The notes beneath the pieces are model-generated. The model saw nothing but the letters and a program-made list of their open reading frames with translations. It made no database searches and was not told where the DNA came from. A program made the position numbers and the translations under genes. Shown piece by piece: positions 41,477-50,619 of a DNA stretch of 64,000 nt. Source of the DNA: JABSSA01 sp039960995 (GTDB lineage Bacteria > Pseudomonadota > Alphaproteobacteria > Rhodobacterales > Rhodobacteraceae); contig JBDVKF010000085.1 in assembly GCA_039960995.1 (NCBI GenBank), positions 1 to 64,000 of the forward strand. The letters run 5' to 3'. The first letter of the stretch is position 1; every line of letters begins with the position of its first letter.

Positions 41477-43260
41477 TCCGTACACCTCTTCGACCTTTGG
41501 CGCGCATTTTGAGTGCGCGAAATGCAGGCGAAAACCCGGCCCATGTTGAACGTGAAATTCGTCTGAAACGTCACGAAGAAATGCGCGGAAAGATGCAACA
41601 GCGCGCTGAAGGGCGGTTGCTGGTCATTGGCGTCTTTTTCTTATGTGCGTTTGTAACTGTTGGTGCTCGGATGGGCGTTTTGGCGACATCCGAACCATCA
41701 GAACCGCGCATTTCCGCCGTGGGATCGGGGATCAGCGCGGCACGGGCCGACATTGTTGATCGCAATGGCAACATTCTGGCGACGAATTTTGAAACGCATG
41801 CGCTTTACGCGCAGCCACCGCAGATGGTGGACCCGATGGCCGCCGCCGAAGCCTTGGCGGGTATTTTCCCTGACTTGGATATCGAACGTCTAAAGAAAGA
41901 TTTTTCCGGAACTCGCAAGTTCTTGTGGCTAAAGCGTAAAATTTCGCCTGAACAAATGCAGGCCGTGCATGAAATCGGTGATCCAGGCTTGTTGTTTGGC
42001 CCGCGTGATATGCGTTTATACCCGAATGGTAAGCTTGCAGCACATGTTCTGGGCGGCGCGTCTTTTGGAAAAGAAGGCGTCAGCGCAGCCGAAGTGATTG
42101 GTGTGGCCGGGGTCGAAAAGTACTTTGACGATTACCTGCGTGATCCGTCGAATGGTGGCAAGCCGTTGGAATTGTCGCTTGATCTGACGGTTCAGGCTGC
42201 GGCCGAACGGGTTTTGTATGGCGGTATGAAATTGATGAACGCCAAGGGGGCGACATCTATTTTGATGGACGTGAAAACAGGTGAAGTGGTTTCGGTTGTT
42301 TCGCTGCCGGATTTTGATCCCAATGACAGACCGCGCCCTGCGATCAAGGGCGATCAATCGGACAGCCCATTGTTCAATCGTTCGGTTCAGGGCGTGTATG
42401 AATTGGGATCGACCTTTAAAATTTTCACAGCGGCGCAGGCGATTGAGTTGGGGTTGGTAAATCCCTCAACCAAGATTGACACCAAAGGGCCGTTGCGTTG
42501 GGGTAAATTTCGCATTCGCGACTTCCGTAACTATGGATCGGAAATGTCGACGACAAAGATCATCGTAAAAAGTTCTAACATCGGGACTGCACGGATTGCG
42601 TTGATGATTGGCGCGGAACGTCAAAAGAACTTTTTGAAAAGCCTTGGCTTTTTTGAACCTACGTCGTTTGAAATCATCGAAGCCGCGACGGGAAAGCCCT
42701 TGTTGCCGAAACGGTGGTCTGAATTGTCAACGATGACGGTATCATACGGTCATGGTATCTCGACCAGCCCTATGCATTTGGCCGCCGGCTATGCTGCGAT
42801 TGCAAATGGTGGGCGCATGGTGACACCGACCATTCTGAAACAAGACGGCCCGCAATTGGGTGAACGCGTCATGAGCGAAGGTGCGGCGCGTGCGGCGCGC
42901 GTCATGCTGCGTAAGGTGATCACCGAAGGCACAGCCAGCATGGGCGAAGTGCAGGGATACGCCGTTGCGGGCAAGACGGGCACAGCAGACAAGCCAAAAC
43001 CGCGTGGCGGGTATTACGATGACAAAGTCATCGCAACTTTCGCAACAATGTTTCCAGCGGATGATCCACGTTACGTGTTAATCGTGACACTGGACGAACC
43101 CGTTGAAACATCAGGTGACGAACCGCGTCGTACAGCCGGGTGGACCGCCGTTCCGGTGGCCGCCGAAATGATCCGTCGGATCGGACCTTTGCTTGGTTTG
43201 CGGCCTGCCGTTGAACCCGCGGGTTTGGCTGATATAACGCTCACTCAGGCCAGTCAGTAA
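41473..43260 (+). CDS. ftsI: Septal peptidoglycan transpeptidase FtsI (PBP3)
   Basis: 595 residues. Membrane anchor at about 50-70, a PBP dimerisation domain (ARADIVDRNGNILATNFETHALYAQP) and the transpeptidase domain with Ser313-x-x-Lys316 (GSTFK), Ser-Ser-Asn at 367-369 and Lys501-Thr-Gly-Thr. It cross-links septal peptidoglycan and is the target of beta-lactams such as aztreonam in relatives. Long charged N-terminus before the helix. Confidence 0.96.
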   Translation: MIRTPLRPLARILSARNAGENPAHVEREIRLKRHEEMRGKMQQRAEGRLLVIGVFFLCAFVTVGARMGVLATSEPSEPRISAVGSGISAARADIVDRNGNILATNFETHALYAQPPQMVDPMAAAEALAGIFPDLDIERLKKDFSGTRKFLWLKRKISPEQMQAVHEIGDPGLLFGPRDMRLYPNGKLAAHVLGGASFGKEGVSAAEVIGVAGVEKYFDDYLRDPSNGGKPLELSLDLTVQAAAERVLYGGMKLMNAKGATSILMDVKTGEVVSVVSLPDFDPNDRPRPAIKGDQSDSPLFNRSVQGVYELGSTFKIFTAAQAIELGLVNPSTKIDTKGPLRWGKFRIRDFRNYGSEMSTTKIIVKSSNIGTARIALMIGAERQKNFLKSLGFFEPTSFEIIEAATGKPLLPKRWSELSTMTVSYGHGISTSPMHLAAGYAAIANGGRMVTPTILKQDGPQLGERVMSEGAARAARVMLRKVITEGTASMGEVQGYAVAGKTGTADKPKPRGGYYDDKVIATFATMFPADDPRYVLIVTLDEPVETSGDEPRRTAGWTAVPVAAEMIRRIGPLLGLRPAVEPAGLADITLTQASQ

Positions 43261-43274
43261 CCCGGGCGGGGGCT

Positions 43275-44762
43275 ATGGGCAAAACGAAAAAACCTCTTTC
43301 AGATCTGGGCCTTCTGGCTCGAGGTGGTGCGAATCCACCAATCTCAGGCGTGGCGGTCGACAGCCGCCTTGTTGAGCCGGGCACCCTGTTTGGTGCGATG
43401 CCGGGCAGCCGAATGCACGGCGGCAGTTTCATTGAATACGCGCTTCGTATGGGGGCGGCGGCCATTTTGACCGATGCTGAAGGGGCAGAGATTGCAGCTG
43501 AAGCATTGGATGCAAGTCAGGCGGCTTTGGTCATCACCGACGAACCGCGTGCGGCACTGTCGCGTGCGGCGGCGCTTTGGTTCGGGGCACAACCTGAAAC
43601 GATGATTGCTGTGACAGGAACAAACGGCAAAACATCTGTTTCCACCTTTGTGCGTCAAATCTGGATCGAATTGGGTTTGCGCGCGGTCAACTTAGGCACG
43701 ACTGGGGTTGAGGGCGCATGGAGCGCGCCATTGTCCCACACCACACCTGAACCAATCACGCTTCATCGATTATTGGCACAGGCGCAACAGGCCGACATCA
43801 CCCACGCTGCGATGGAAGCATCCAGCCACGGTCTGGACCAGCGACGTCTGGATGGTGTGATGTTGCAAGCGGCTGGGTTCACGAACCTGTCCCAAGATCA
43901 TTTAGATTATCACGACACGTTCGAAGAATATCTTCATGCCAAGGCTGGGTTGTTTACGAGGGTGTTACCGGCGCACGCGACGGCCGTCATCAACCTTGAT
44001 GGTGCGCACGGGTCTGAAATGGCTGCAATTGCGCGGACGCGTGGGCAAGAATTGCTGACCGTGGGACGGGGCGAAAACGTCGATGTCCGGCTGGATGGTC
44101 AACGGTTTGATGCCACGGGACAAGACATTCGATTTACAGTTGCCCATCATGGATCCTTTACCACGCGCCTCAATTTGATCGGCGGATTCCAAGCGGAAAA
44201 TATTCTGCTTGCGATTGGTTTGGTCATGGCCTGCGGCGAAGAGGTTGACCAAATCGCGGCAATTCTGGGTAATCTTCGAACAGTCCGTGGCAGGATGCAA
44301 TTGGCAGCCACACGTGAAAATGGTGCCGCGGTGTTTATCGATTATGCACACACGCCTGATGCTGTTGAAACTGCGCTGAAGGCAATGCGCCCGCATGTTC
44401 TGGGACGGTTGATCGCCGTTGTCGGGGCAGGCGGTGATCGCGATAAAAGTAAACGCCCTTTGATGGGGGCTGCTGCGGCTCAGCATGCAGATGTTGTTTT
44501 TGTCACCGACGACAATCCACGCAGCGAAGATCCGGCAATCATTCGCGCCGCCGTTATGCAGGGCTGTCCAGATGCGACAGAAATACCTGATCGGGCCGAA
44601 GCCATTTTGCGCGCGGTCGACGCACTTCAACCGGGTGATGCATTGTTGGTAGCGGGCAAGGGACATGAAACAGGTCAGGTTGTTGGGGATGATGTTTTCC
44701 CCTTTGACGACGCCGAACAGGCCAGTATCGCCGTCTCTGCATTAGATGGAACCTCGATTTGA
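43275..44762 (+). CDS. murE: UDP-MurNAc-tripeptide synthetase MurE (meso-DAP adding)
   Basis: 495 residues. ATP loop VTGTNGKTSVS (about 115-125), Mur ligase middle domain with HTTPEP, HAAMEASSHGLDQRR, and the DNPRSED motif that selects meso-diaminopimelate over lysine. It adds the third residue of the stem peptide. The stop overlaps the TTG start of murF. Confidence 0.96.
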   Translation: MGKTKKPLSDLGLLARGGANPPISGVAVDSRLVEPGTLFGAMPGSRMHGGSFIEYALRMGAAAILTDAEGAEIAAEALDASQAALVITDEPRAALSRAAALWFGAQPETMIAVTGTNGKTSVSTFVRQIWIELGLRAVNLGTTGVEGAWSAPLSHTTPEPITLHRLLAQAQQADITHAAMEASSHGLDQRRLDGVMLQAAGFTNLSQDHLDYHDTFEEYLHAKAGLFTRVLPAHATAVINLDGAHGSEMAAIARTRGQELLTVGRGENVDVRLDGQRFDATGQDIRFTVAHHGSFTTRLNLIGGFQAENILLAIGLVMACGEEVDQIAAILGNLRTVRGRMQLAATRENGAAVFIDYAHTPDAVETALKAMRPHVLGRLIAVVGAGGDRDKSKRPLMGAAAAQHADVVFVTDDNPRSEDPAIIRAAVMQGCPDATEIPDRAEAILRAVDALQPGDALLVAGKGHETGQVVGDDVFPFDDAEQASIAVSALDGTSI

Positions 44763-46201
44763 CGCTTTGGACCGCATCAGACGCAGCCGCCGCGACACAG
44801 GGAACGGCCATCGGTGATTGGTCTGTCAGCGGGATAAGCATTGATACCCGCACGATTGAATTCGGTGATTTGTTTGTTGCCTTGACTGCAGCGCGCGATG
44901 CGCATGATTTTGTGGCACAAGCGTTGGAAAAAGGCGCAGGCGCTGCCTTGGTCAGCCGCATTCCAGAAGGTGTCACCGATAATGCGCCGCTTTTGCTGGT
45001 AAAAGATGTGCAAACCGCGCTGGAAGATTTGGGACGCGCCGGTCGTGCGCGCACAAATGCCCGGGTGGTTGCCATCACTGGCAGTGTCGGCAAAACATCC
45101 ACAAAAGAGATGCTGCGCGCCATTCTTGGTGATCAAGGTCGCGTGCATGCGTCTGTTGCCAGCTATAACAATCATTGGGGTGTCCCTTTGACATTGGCGC
45201 GTATGCCAGCGGACTCAGATTTTGCAGTGATCGAGATTGGGATGAACCATCCCGGTGAAATCGCACCCCTTGCAAAAATGGCCCGCCCGCACGTTGCCAT
45301 GATCACAACCGTCGCGGCGGCTCATTTGGAAGCGTTCGACAATATCGAAGGCATCGCGCTTGAAAAGGCGTCGATCTTGGAAGGTTTGGAATATGGGGGC
45401 GATGCCATTTTGAACAACGATTGTTCAACGGCTGCGATCCTGCAATCCAAGGCGCATGATTTGAAACGTCGAGACATTGGGTTTGGCCGGTTCGGTTTTG
45501 ATTTCAAAATGGAAAAATGCACAGTGCATCGCGATGTGACTGTGGTCGAAGCCGTGGCACATGATGCCCCTTTGCTGTTCAAAATCGCGGCAGCTGGGGA
45601 ACACTTTGCTATAAATGGACTGGGCGCGCTGGCTGCTGCCCAGGCATTGGGCGCAGACCTTGCATTGGCGGCGCAATCACTGGGACGATGGACCCCTTAT
45701 CAGGGGCGCGGCGCACGCGAAGTGATCGTGCTTGATCCCGGTGAACCCCATCTGAAACTTGAACTGATCGACGAAAGCTATAACGCCAATCCGACTTCAA
45801 TGGCGGCTGCTTTGGCTGTCCTTGCCATTGCCGAAGCCAATGATGAAGATGGCAAAATTCACAAAGGTCGCCGTATCGCTGTGATTGGTGACATGAAGGA
45901 ATTGGGGGCCAATGGCGCTGAGATGCATGCCGAACTTGCCCAATTGGATGCGACCAAAACACTGGAAGAAGTGCATTGTGTCGGCCCTATGATGGGTCAT
46001 TTGCATAAAGCACTACCAGAGGCACAGCGTGGCATCTGGACACAAACCGCCGAAGAAATGGCGACACATTTGAAGGGCGAACTCGGCAGTGGTGACGTGG
46101 TGATGGTTAAAGGATCATTGTCCATGCAACTGGCGAAAGTTGTCGAATCTATTCGCAAAATGGGTCAAGCGCGGACTGCTGCGCCTGTCCAAGATACGTA
46201 G
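44759..46201 (+). CDS. murF: UDP-MurNAc-pentapeptide synthetase MurF
   Basis: 480 residues from a TTG start that overlaps the murE stop (TTGA); it is the only start giving the normal N-terminus WTASDAAAATQG. ATP loop ITGSVGKTSTKEML, then ASYNNHWGVPLTL, EIGMNHPGEI and ESYNANPTSM. MurF adds D-Ala-D-Ala (made by Ddl, also in this window) to the tripeptide. Confidence 0.95.
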   Translation: MTLWTASDAAAATQGTAIGDWSVSGISIDTRTIEFGDLFVALTAARDAHDFVAQALEKGAGAALVSRIPEGVTDNAPLLLVKDVQTALEDLGRAGRARTNARVVAITGSVGKTSTKEMLRAILGDQGRVHASVASYNNHWGVPLTLARMPADSDFAVIEIGMNHPGEIAPLAKMARPHVAMITTVAAAHLEAFDNIEGIALEKASILEGLEYGGDAILNNDCSTAAILQSKAHDLKRRDIGFGRFGFDFKMEKCTVHRDVTVVEAVAHDAPLLFKIAAAGEHFAINGLGALAAAQALGADLALAAQSLGRWTPYQGRGAREVIVLDPGEPHLKLELIDESYNANPTSMAAALAVLAIAEANDEDGKIHKGRRIAVIGDMKELGANGAEMHAELAQLDATKTLEEVHCVGPMMGHLHKALPEAQRGIWTQTAEEMATHLKGELGSGDVVMVKGSLSMQLAKVVESIRKMGQARTAAPVQDT

Positions 46202-46212
46202 AGGCTATTTTC

Positions 46213-47295
46213 ATGCTGTATTGGTTAACTGCACTGTCAGACGGCGGTGATTTCTTTAACCTCTTTCGATACATTACCTTCCGCGCAGGGGGGTCCTTTC
46301 TAACAGCTTTGATTTTTGGCTTTCTGTTTGGACGGCCCTTGATCGAAGTCCTGCGCCGCAAGCAAGGCAAAGGGCAACCGATCCGCGATGATGGTCCGGA
46401 AGGGCATTTCGCTAAGGCAGGTACGCCGACGATGGGCGGGTTATTGATTGTTGGCGCATTGTTGACGTCGACACTTTTGTGGGCGCGACTGGATAATCCC
46501 TTTGTCTGGATTGTGCTGTTCGTCACGATGTCTTTTGCCTTGATCGGATTTGCGGACGATTACGCCAAAGTGTCAAAACAAACGACGAAAGGTGTGTCTA
46601 GCCGAGTGCGCCTGGTGTTGGGCATCATAGTCGCAGCGATCGCTGCTTATGCCGCATCTTTGGCACATCCCGAAGCCTTGCAAAACCAATTGGCGCTGCC
46701 GGTTTTGAAAGACGTCCTGATGAACTTGGGATGGTTCTTTGTTCCGTTTGGTATTGTTGTGATCGTGGGGTCAGCCAATGCGGTTAACCTGACCGATGGG
46801 CTTGATGGGCTTGCCATCATGCCTGCGATGATTGCTGCCGGGACTTTGGGTATCATTGCCTATGCCGTGGGACGTGTCGATTTTACCGAATATTTGGACG
46901 TCCATTACGTTCCGGGAACAGGTGAATTGCTGATTTTTTCTGCTGCGATGTTTGGCGGCGGTCTTGGGTTCTTGTGGTATAATGCGCCACCAGCTGCGGT
47001 GTTTATGGGGGACACGGGATCGTTGGCCTTGGGTGGTGCGTTGGGTGCCATTGCCGTTGTGACCAAACACGAACTGGTGCTTGCGATCGTGGGCGGCTTG
47101 TTTGTGGTCGAAGCCTTGTCTGTGATCATTCAAGTTCTGTACTTTAAGCGGACAGGAAAACGTGTGTTCCTGATGGCGCCGATCCATCATCACTACGAGA
47201 AAAAAGGTTGGGCAGAGAGTACAATTGTTATTCGGTTTTGGATCATTTCCTTGATCCTTGCCATGATCGGATTAGCCACTCTGAAAGTACGCTAA
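46213..47295 (+). CDS. mraY: Phospho-MurNAc-pentapeptide transferase MraY
   Basis: 360 residues with ten membrane helices. Catalytic Asp pair in IGFADDYAKVSKQ, the NAVNLTDGLDGLAIMP motif, MGDTGSLALGG, and the family-typical PIHHHYEKKGWAE loop. It transfers phospho-MurNAc-pentapeptide to undecaprenyl phosphate, giving lipid I at the inner membrane. Confidence 0.97.
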   Translation: MLYWLTALSDGGDFFNLFRYITFRAGGSFLTALIFGFLFGRPLIEVLRRKQGKGQPIRDDGPEGHFAKAGTPTMGGLLIVGALLTSTLLWARLDNPFVWIVLFVTMSFALIGFADDYAKVSKQTTKGVSSRVRLVLGIIVAAIAAYAASLAHPEALQNQLALPVLKDVLMNLGWFFVPFGIVVIVGSANAVNLTDGLDGLAIMPAMIAAGTLGIIAYAVGRVDFTEYLDVHYVPGTGELLIFSAAMFGGGLGFLWYNAPPAAVFMGDTGSLALGGALGAIAVVTKHELVLAIVGGLFVVEALSVIIQVLYFKRTGKRVFLMAPIHHHYEKKGWAESTIVIRFWIISLILAMIGLATLKVR

Positions 47296-47367
47296 CCGGA
47301 GCGCTGATCCAAAGCCTCGGTGCCGCTTAGGCGAAGACGTTGGGTGGGGTGAATAAGGACAAGCTTC

Positions 47368-47892
47368 ATGCCGAGGGCAATTGTCATTACCGGGTGCTCG
47401 GGTGGTGGAAAGTCGACGCTGTTGGCTGAGCTGAACCAACGCGGGCACGCCACCGTTCAGGAACTCGGACGACGGATTATCGCGGAGGTCGGGCCATTTC
47501 CTTGGGAAGACCCACACGCGTTTGCATTGGTCGCGATCGAAATGGCACGTGAAGACATCGAACACGCTGACGGGCCGGTCACGTTTTTTGATCGATCCGC
47601 TTTGGATGCGGTGGTTTGGTTTGAACGCACCGATACGCATCTTGATCCCGCAATTCGGCGTGACGTTCTATCCATGGCTTACGAAAAGCAAGTGATTGTC
47701 GCGCCACCTTGGCCTGAGATTTACGTGCAAGATACAGATCGACGGCACGATCTGACCGCAGCCCTTGCGGAATACGACGCCTTGTGCGACCGCTTGCCTA
47801 AATTCGGGTTTTCGCTGCATTCTTTGCCCAAAGATACGCCTGCCAAACGGGCGGACTGGGTCGAAGCGCAAGTGTTGGGGGAAAAGACATGA
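47368..47892 (+). CDS. P-loop ATPase of the AAA_28 type, unknown role
   Basis: 174 residues, a single NTPase domain with Walker A TGCSGGGKST near the N-terminus, PFPWEDPHAFALVAIEMAREDIEHA, a D-R-S segment (TFFDRSALDAVVWFE) and a C-terminal Arg-rich QDTDRRHDLTAALAEYDAL pattern. It looks like a small predicted nucleotide kinase or ATPase. It sits between mraY and murD, where most dcw clusters have nothing, and ends 31 nt before murD, so cotranscription with the cell-wall genes is likely. No link to wall synthesis is known to me. Confidence 0.85.
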   Translation: MPRAIVITGCSGGGKSTLLAELNQRGHATVQELGRRIIAEVGPFPWEDPHAFALVAIEMAREDIEHADGPVTFFDRSALDAVVWFERTDTHLDPAIRRDVLSMAYEKQVIVAPPWPEIYVQDTDRRHDLTAALAEYDALCDRLPKFGFSLHSLPKDTPAKRADWVEAQVLGEKT

Positions 47893-47923
47893 CATTCGAG
47901 AAAACGATCATGAGGCAAAGCGC

Positions 47924-49330
47924 ATGATCCCGGTGCAAGGTGTCATAGGGCAAAACATTGCGGTTTTAGGATTGGGGCGGTCGGGTTTGACTGCGGCGCG
48001 CGCCGTGTTGGCAGGTGGGGCCACCCCCGTGTGTTGGGATGACAACCCAGATGCACGTGGCCTTGCCGAGGATGAAGGGTTTACCTGTCGCGATCTGCGC
48101 AAGCAGGGAGTGTTTGACGATATTGCCCGATTGATTGTGTCGCCTGGTATTCCGCATCTCTACCCAGAACCAAACCCGGTTGTGGCCAATGCATTGCGAT
48201 CCGGGGTGCCGGTCGACAATGACATCGGCTTGTTCTTTCAATCCTTCGCAACTAGGAATTGGGACAATTTTGACATCGCGCCCCGCGTTGTCACTGTCAC
48301 GGGATCTAATGGCAAATCCACAACGGCTGCCTTGATCCATCATCTTTTGGAGTCGACGCAACGCCCTGTTCAATTGGCGGGCAATATCGGGCGCGGCGTT
48401 TTGGACATTGATCCAGCGATTGACGGCGAAGTCGTCGTGTTGGAGTTGTCCAGTTATCAAACCGATCTGGCGCGCAGTCTAACGCCGGATATTTCAGTGT
48501 TCACAAACCTGTCGCCAGATCACCTTGACCGTCACGCCGGGATGGGCGGTTATTTTGCAGCCAAACGCCGTTTGTTTGCAGAAGGGGGACCAGATCGCGC
48601 AATTGTCGGCGTGGATGAGGCCGAAGGTCAGTACTTGGCCGGCCAATTAAGCGAAGGCCCCGAAGATGATCGCGTCATTCGTGTGTCGGTGGACGTGAAA
48701 CTGACGGGCCCGGGCTGGTCGGTTTTCGCGCGCAAGGGATTTTTGTCTGAGTATCGAAAGGGTCGTCAGGTTGCCTCTATCGATCTGCGGGACATTTCCG
48801 GTTTGCCAGGCGCGCATAATCATCAAAACGCGTGTGCGGCATATGCTGTTGTGCGGTCACTGGGGTTGGCTCCGAAGATCATCGAAAAGGGGCTGCGCAG
48901 TTTCAAAGGTTTACCCCATCGTAGTCAGCTTATTGCGGAAGCAAATGGGGTGAAATTTGTCAACGACAGCAAGGCGACCAATGTGGATTCCGCTGCAAAA
49001 GCGTTACAGGCGTTTAAGAACATTCGCTGGATTTGCGGTGGGTTGCAAAAAGAAGGCAATTTGGACGGTCTGAATGCCGCCACTGCTGACGTGCGCAAAG
49101 CATATGTTATCGGTCGCGAGGCAGCCGCATTTGCCATGCAACTGCAAATTGATGCGCAAGTGTGTTCGAACATGTCAGCTGCCGCTGAAGCCGCAATTGC
49201 GGACGCGGAACCGGGGGATGTTGTTTTGCTGGCTCCGGGCGCGGCAAGCTTTGATCAATATGACAACTTTGAGCAGCGCGGAGATGATTTTACGCAAGAA
49301 GTAAAGTCTCGAATTTCTTCAAGCGGTTAG
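47924..49330 (+). CDS. murD: UDP-MurNAc-L-alanine:D-glutamate ligase MurD
   Basis: 468 residues starting MIPVQGVIGQNIAVLGLGRSGLTAARAVL, preceded by TGAGGCAAAG as ribosome binding site; the much longer frame from 47765 overlaps the ATPase gene and is not used. ATP loop VTGSNGKSTTAALIHHLL, then VLELSSYQTDL, NLSPDHLDRH, and the C-terminal ICGGLQKEGN. It adds D-Glu to UDP-MurNAc-L-Ala. Confidence 0.96.
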   Translation: MIPVQGVIGQNIAVLGLGRSGLTAARAVLAGGATPVCWDDNPDARGLAEDEGFTCRDLRKQGVFDDIARLIVSPGIPHLYPEPNPVVANALRSGVPVDNDIGLFFQSFATRNWDNFDIAPRVVTVTGSNGKSTTAALIHHLLESTQRPVQLAGNIGRGVLDIDPAIDGEVVVLELSSYQTDLARSLTPDISVFTNLSPDHLDRHAGMGGYFAAKRRLFAEGGPDRAIVGVDEAEGQYLAGQLSEGPEDDRVIRVSVDVKLTGPGWSVFARKGFLSEYRKGRQVASIDLRDISGLPGAHNHQNACAAYAVVRSLGLAPKIIEKGLRSFKGLPHRSQLIAEANGVKFVNDSKATNVDSAAKALQAFKNIRWICGGLQKEGNLDGLNAATADVRKAYVIGREAAAFAMQLQIDAQVCSNMSAAAEAAIADAEPGDVVLLAPGAASFDQYDNFEQRGDDFTQEVKSRISSSG

Positions 49331-49427
49331 CTCTTGGTTTGTCCAAATTTGACGCCAGATTGGCTTTTGAGACAGATCAAGGCGGGGCTATGTTGATGTC
49401 AGTCCACAGTCCATAACGAGAGCCGGA

Positions 49428-50618
49428 ATGACATCACACGCATCGACCGCACAGCGCGGCACCTATATCGGTTTGCTTGCATCCAATACGGTTCTGGGCG
49501 CGGCCATGCCGATGTTGATCATTCTCGGTGGACTTGCCGGTTTGATGCTAGCGCCAAGCCCTGCATTGGCCACGTTCCCACCTTCGGTTCAAACACTTGC
49601 CGGCCTTTTCGCGACGGGCCCGTTTTCGTTGCTGATGGGGCGAATGGGGCGCAGGACCGGGTTTTTGATTGCTGGTGTGGTTGCAATCTTGGGCGGATTG
49701 ATCGGGCTTTGGGCGCTGTTTTTGGGCAGCTTTATCCTGTTATGCATCGCGCATATGGCCTTTGGGGCCGCCTTGTCGGGTTTCCATTATTTCCGCTTTG
49801 CCGCTGCAGAGGTTGTTCCGACCAATTGGCAACCTGTCGCGATCTCTCTGATGCTGACTTCCGGTCTGGTCGCGGCATTGATTGGTCCACAAGTCTTTAT
49901 CTACACCAAGGATTACTTTGCACCGATCCCGCTGGCAGGTGCCTATGCTGCGATTTCTGTGATTGCCAGTATTGGGCTGATCCCACTTGTCTTTGTGCGC
50001 ATTGCCACAGATGCAATTGCGGCCAGCCGACCCAAATTGAACTTTGCGTCGTCGATGATCATTCTGCGCCGCCCAGCGGTTTGGACGGCCGTTGCGATTG
50101 GTGCCGTGTCACAGGGGATGATGGTCTTGCTGATGGCCCCAACGCCGCTTGCTATGATCGAATGTGGGTTCTCAGAAGGCGTAGCGGGGGACGTTATTCG
50201 TTGGCATGTCGTGGCCATGTTCGCGCCAAGCTTTTTCACAGGGTTCTTGATCAAACGGTTTGGTACAGCACCTGTCGTGCGTGCCGGGCTTCTTATGCTG
50301 ATTGCCTCGGCTATCATCGCGGCCAGTGGCATTACCGGCGCGCATTTTTATGGATCGCTGATAATCTTGGGGATGGGTTGGAACTTTGGGTTCATCGGGG
50401 CAACCAATATGTTGGCCAGTGCAATCAAGCCGGATGAACGCGCCGTTGCGCAGGGGGCCAATGACACGCTTATCGCATTGGTGTCGACAATATGTGCGTT
50501 TTCTTCGGGCGCAATTGTTGCCGAATTCGGTTGGACAGTTTTGGCCTTGGCTTCCCTTCCGGTGTCGGTCATTGCCCTGCTTTTGCCGGGACGCGTGAGC
50601 GGCGCAGAAGCCGCGTGA
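49428..50618 (+). CDS. Major facilitator superfamily transporter
   Basis: 396 residues with about 12 hydrophobic segments and an MFS-like loop LMGRMGRRTGFLIAG between helices 2 and 3. Similar transporters lie at this dcw position in related organisms, as I recall. The substrate is unknown. It is 97 nt after murD and convergent with the flavoprotein gene (1 nt apart). Confidence 0.85.
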   Translation: MTSHASTAQRGTYIGLLASNTVLGAAMPMLIILGGLAGLMLAPSPALATFPPSVQTLAGLFATGPFSLLMGRMGRRTGFLIAGVVAILGGLIGLWALFLGSFILLCIAHMAFGAALSGFHYFRFAAAEVVPTNWQPVAISLMLTSGLVAALIGPQVFIYTKDYFAPIPLAGAYAAISVIASIGLIPLVFVRIATDAIAASRPKLNFASSMIILRRPAVWTAVAIGAVSQGMMVLLMAPTPLAMIECGFSEGVAGDVIRWHVVAMFAPSFFTGFLIKRFGTAPVVRAGLLMLIASAIIAASGITGAHFYGSLIILGMGWNFGFIGATNMLASAIKPDERAVAQGANDTLIALVSTICAFSSGAIVAEFGWTVLALASLPVSVIALLLPGRVSGAEAA

Positions 50619-50619
50619 C

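Noticed and set aside
49709..50437. 242-codon frame overlapping the MFS gene
   Set aside because: Same-strand shadow of the transporter gene, with a Cys/Trp-rich translation typical of an out-of-frame read.
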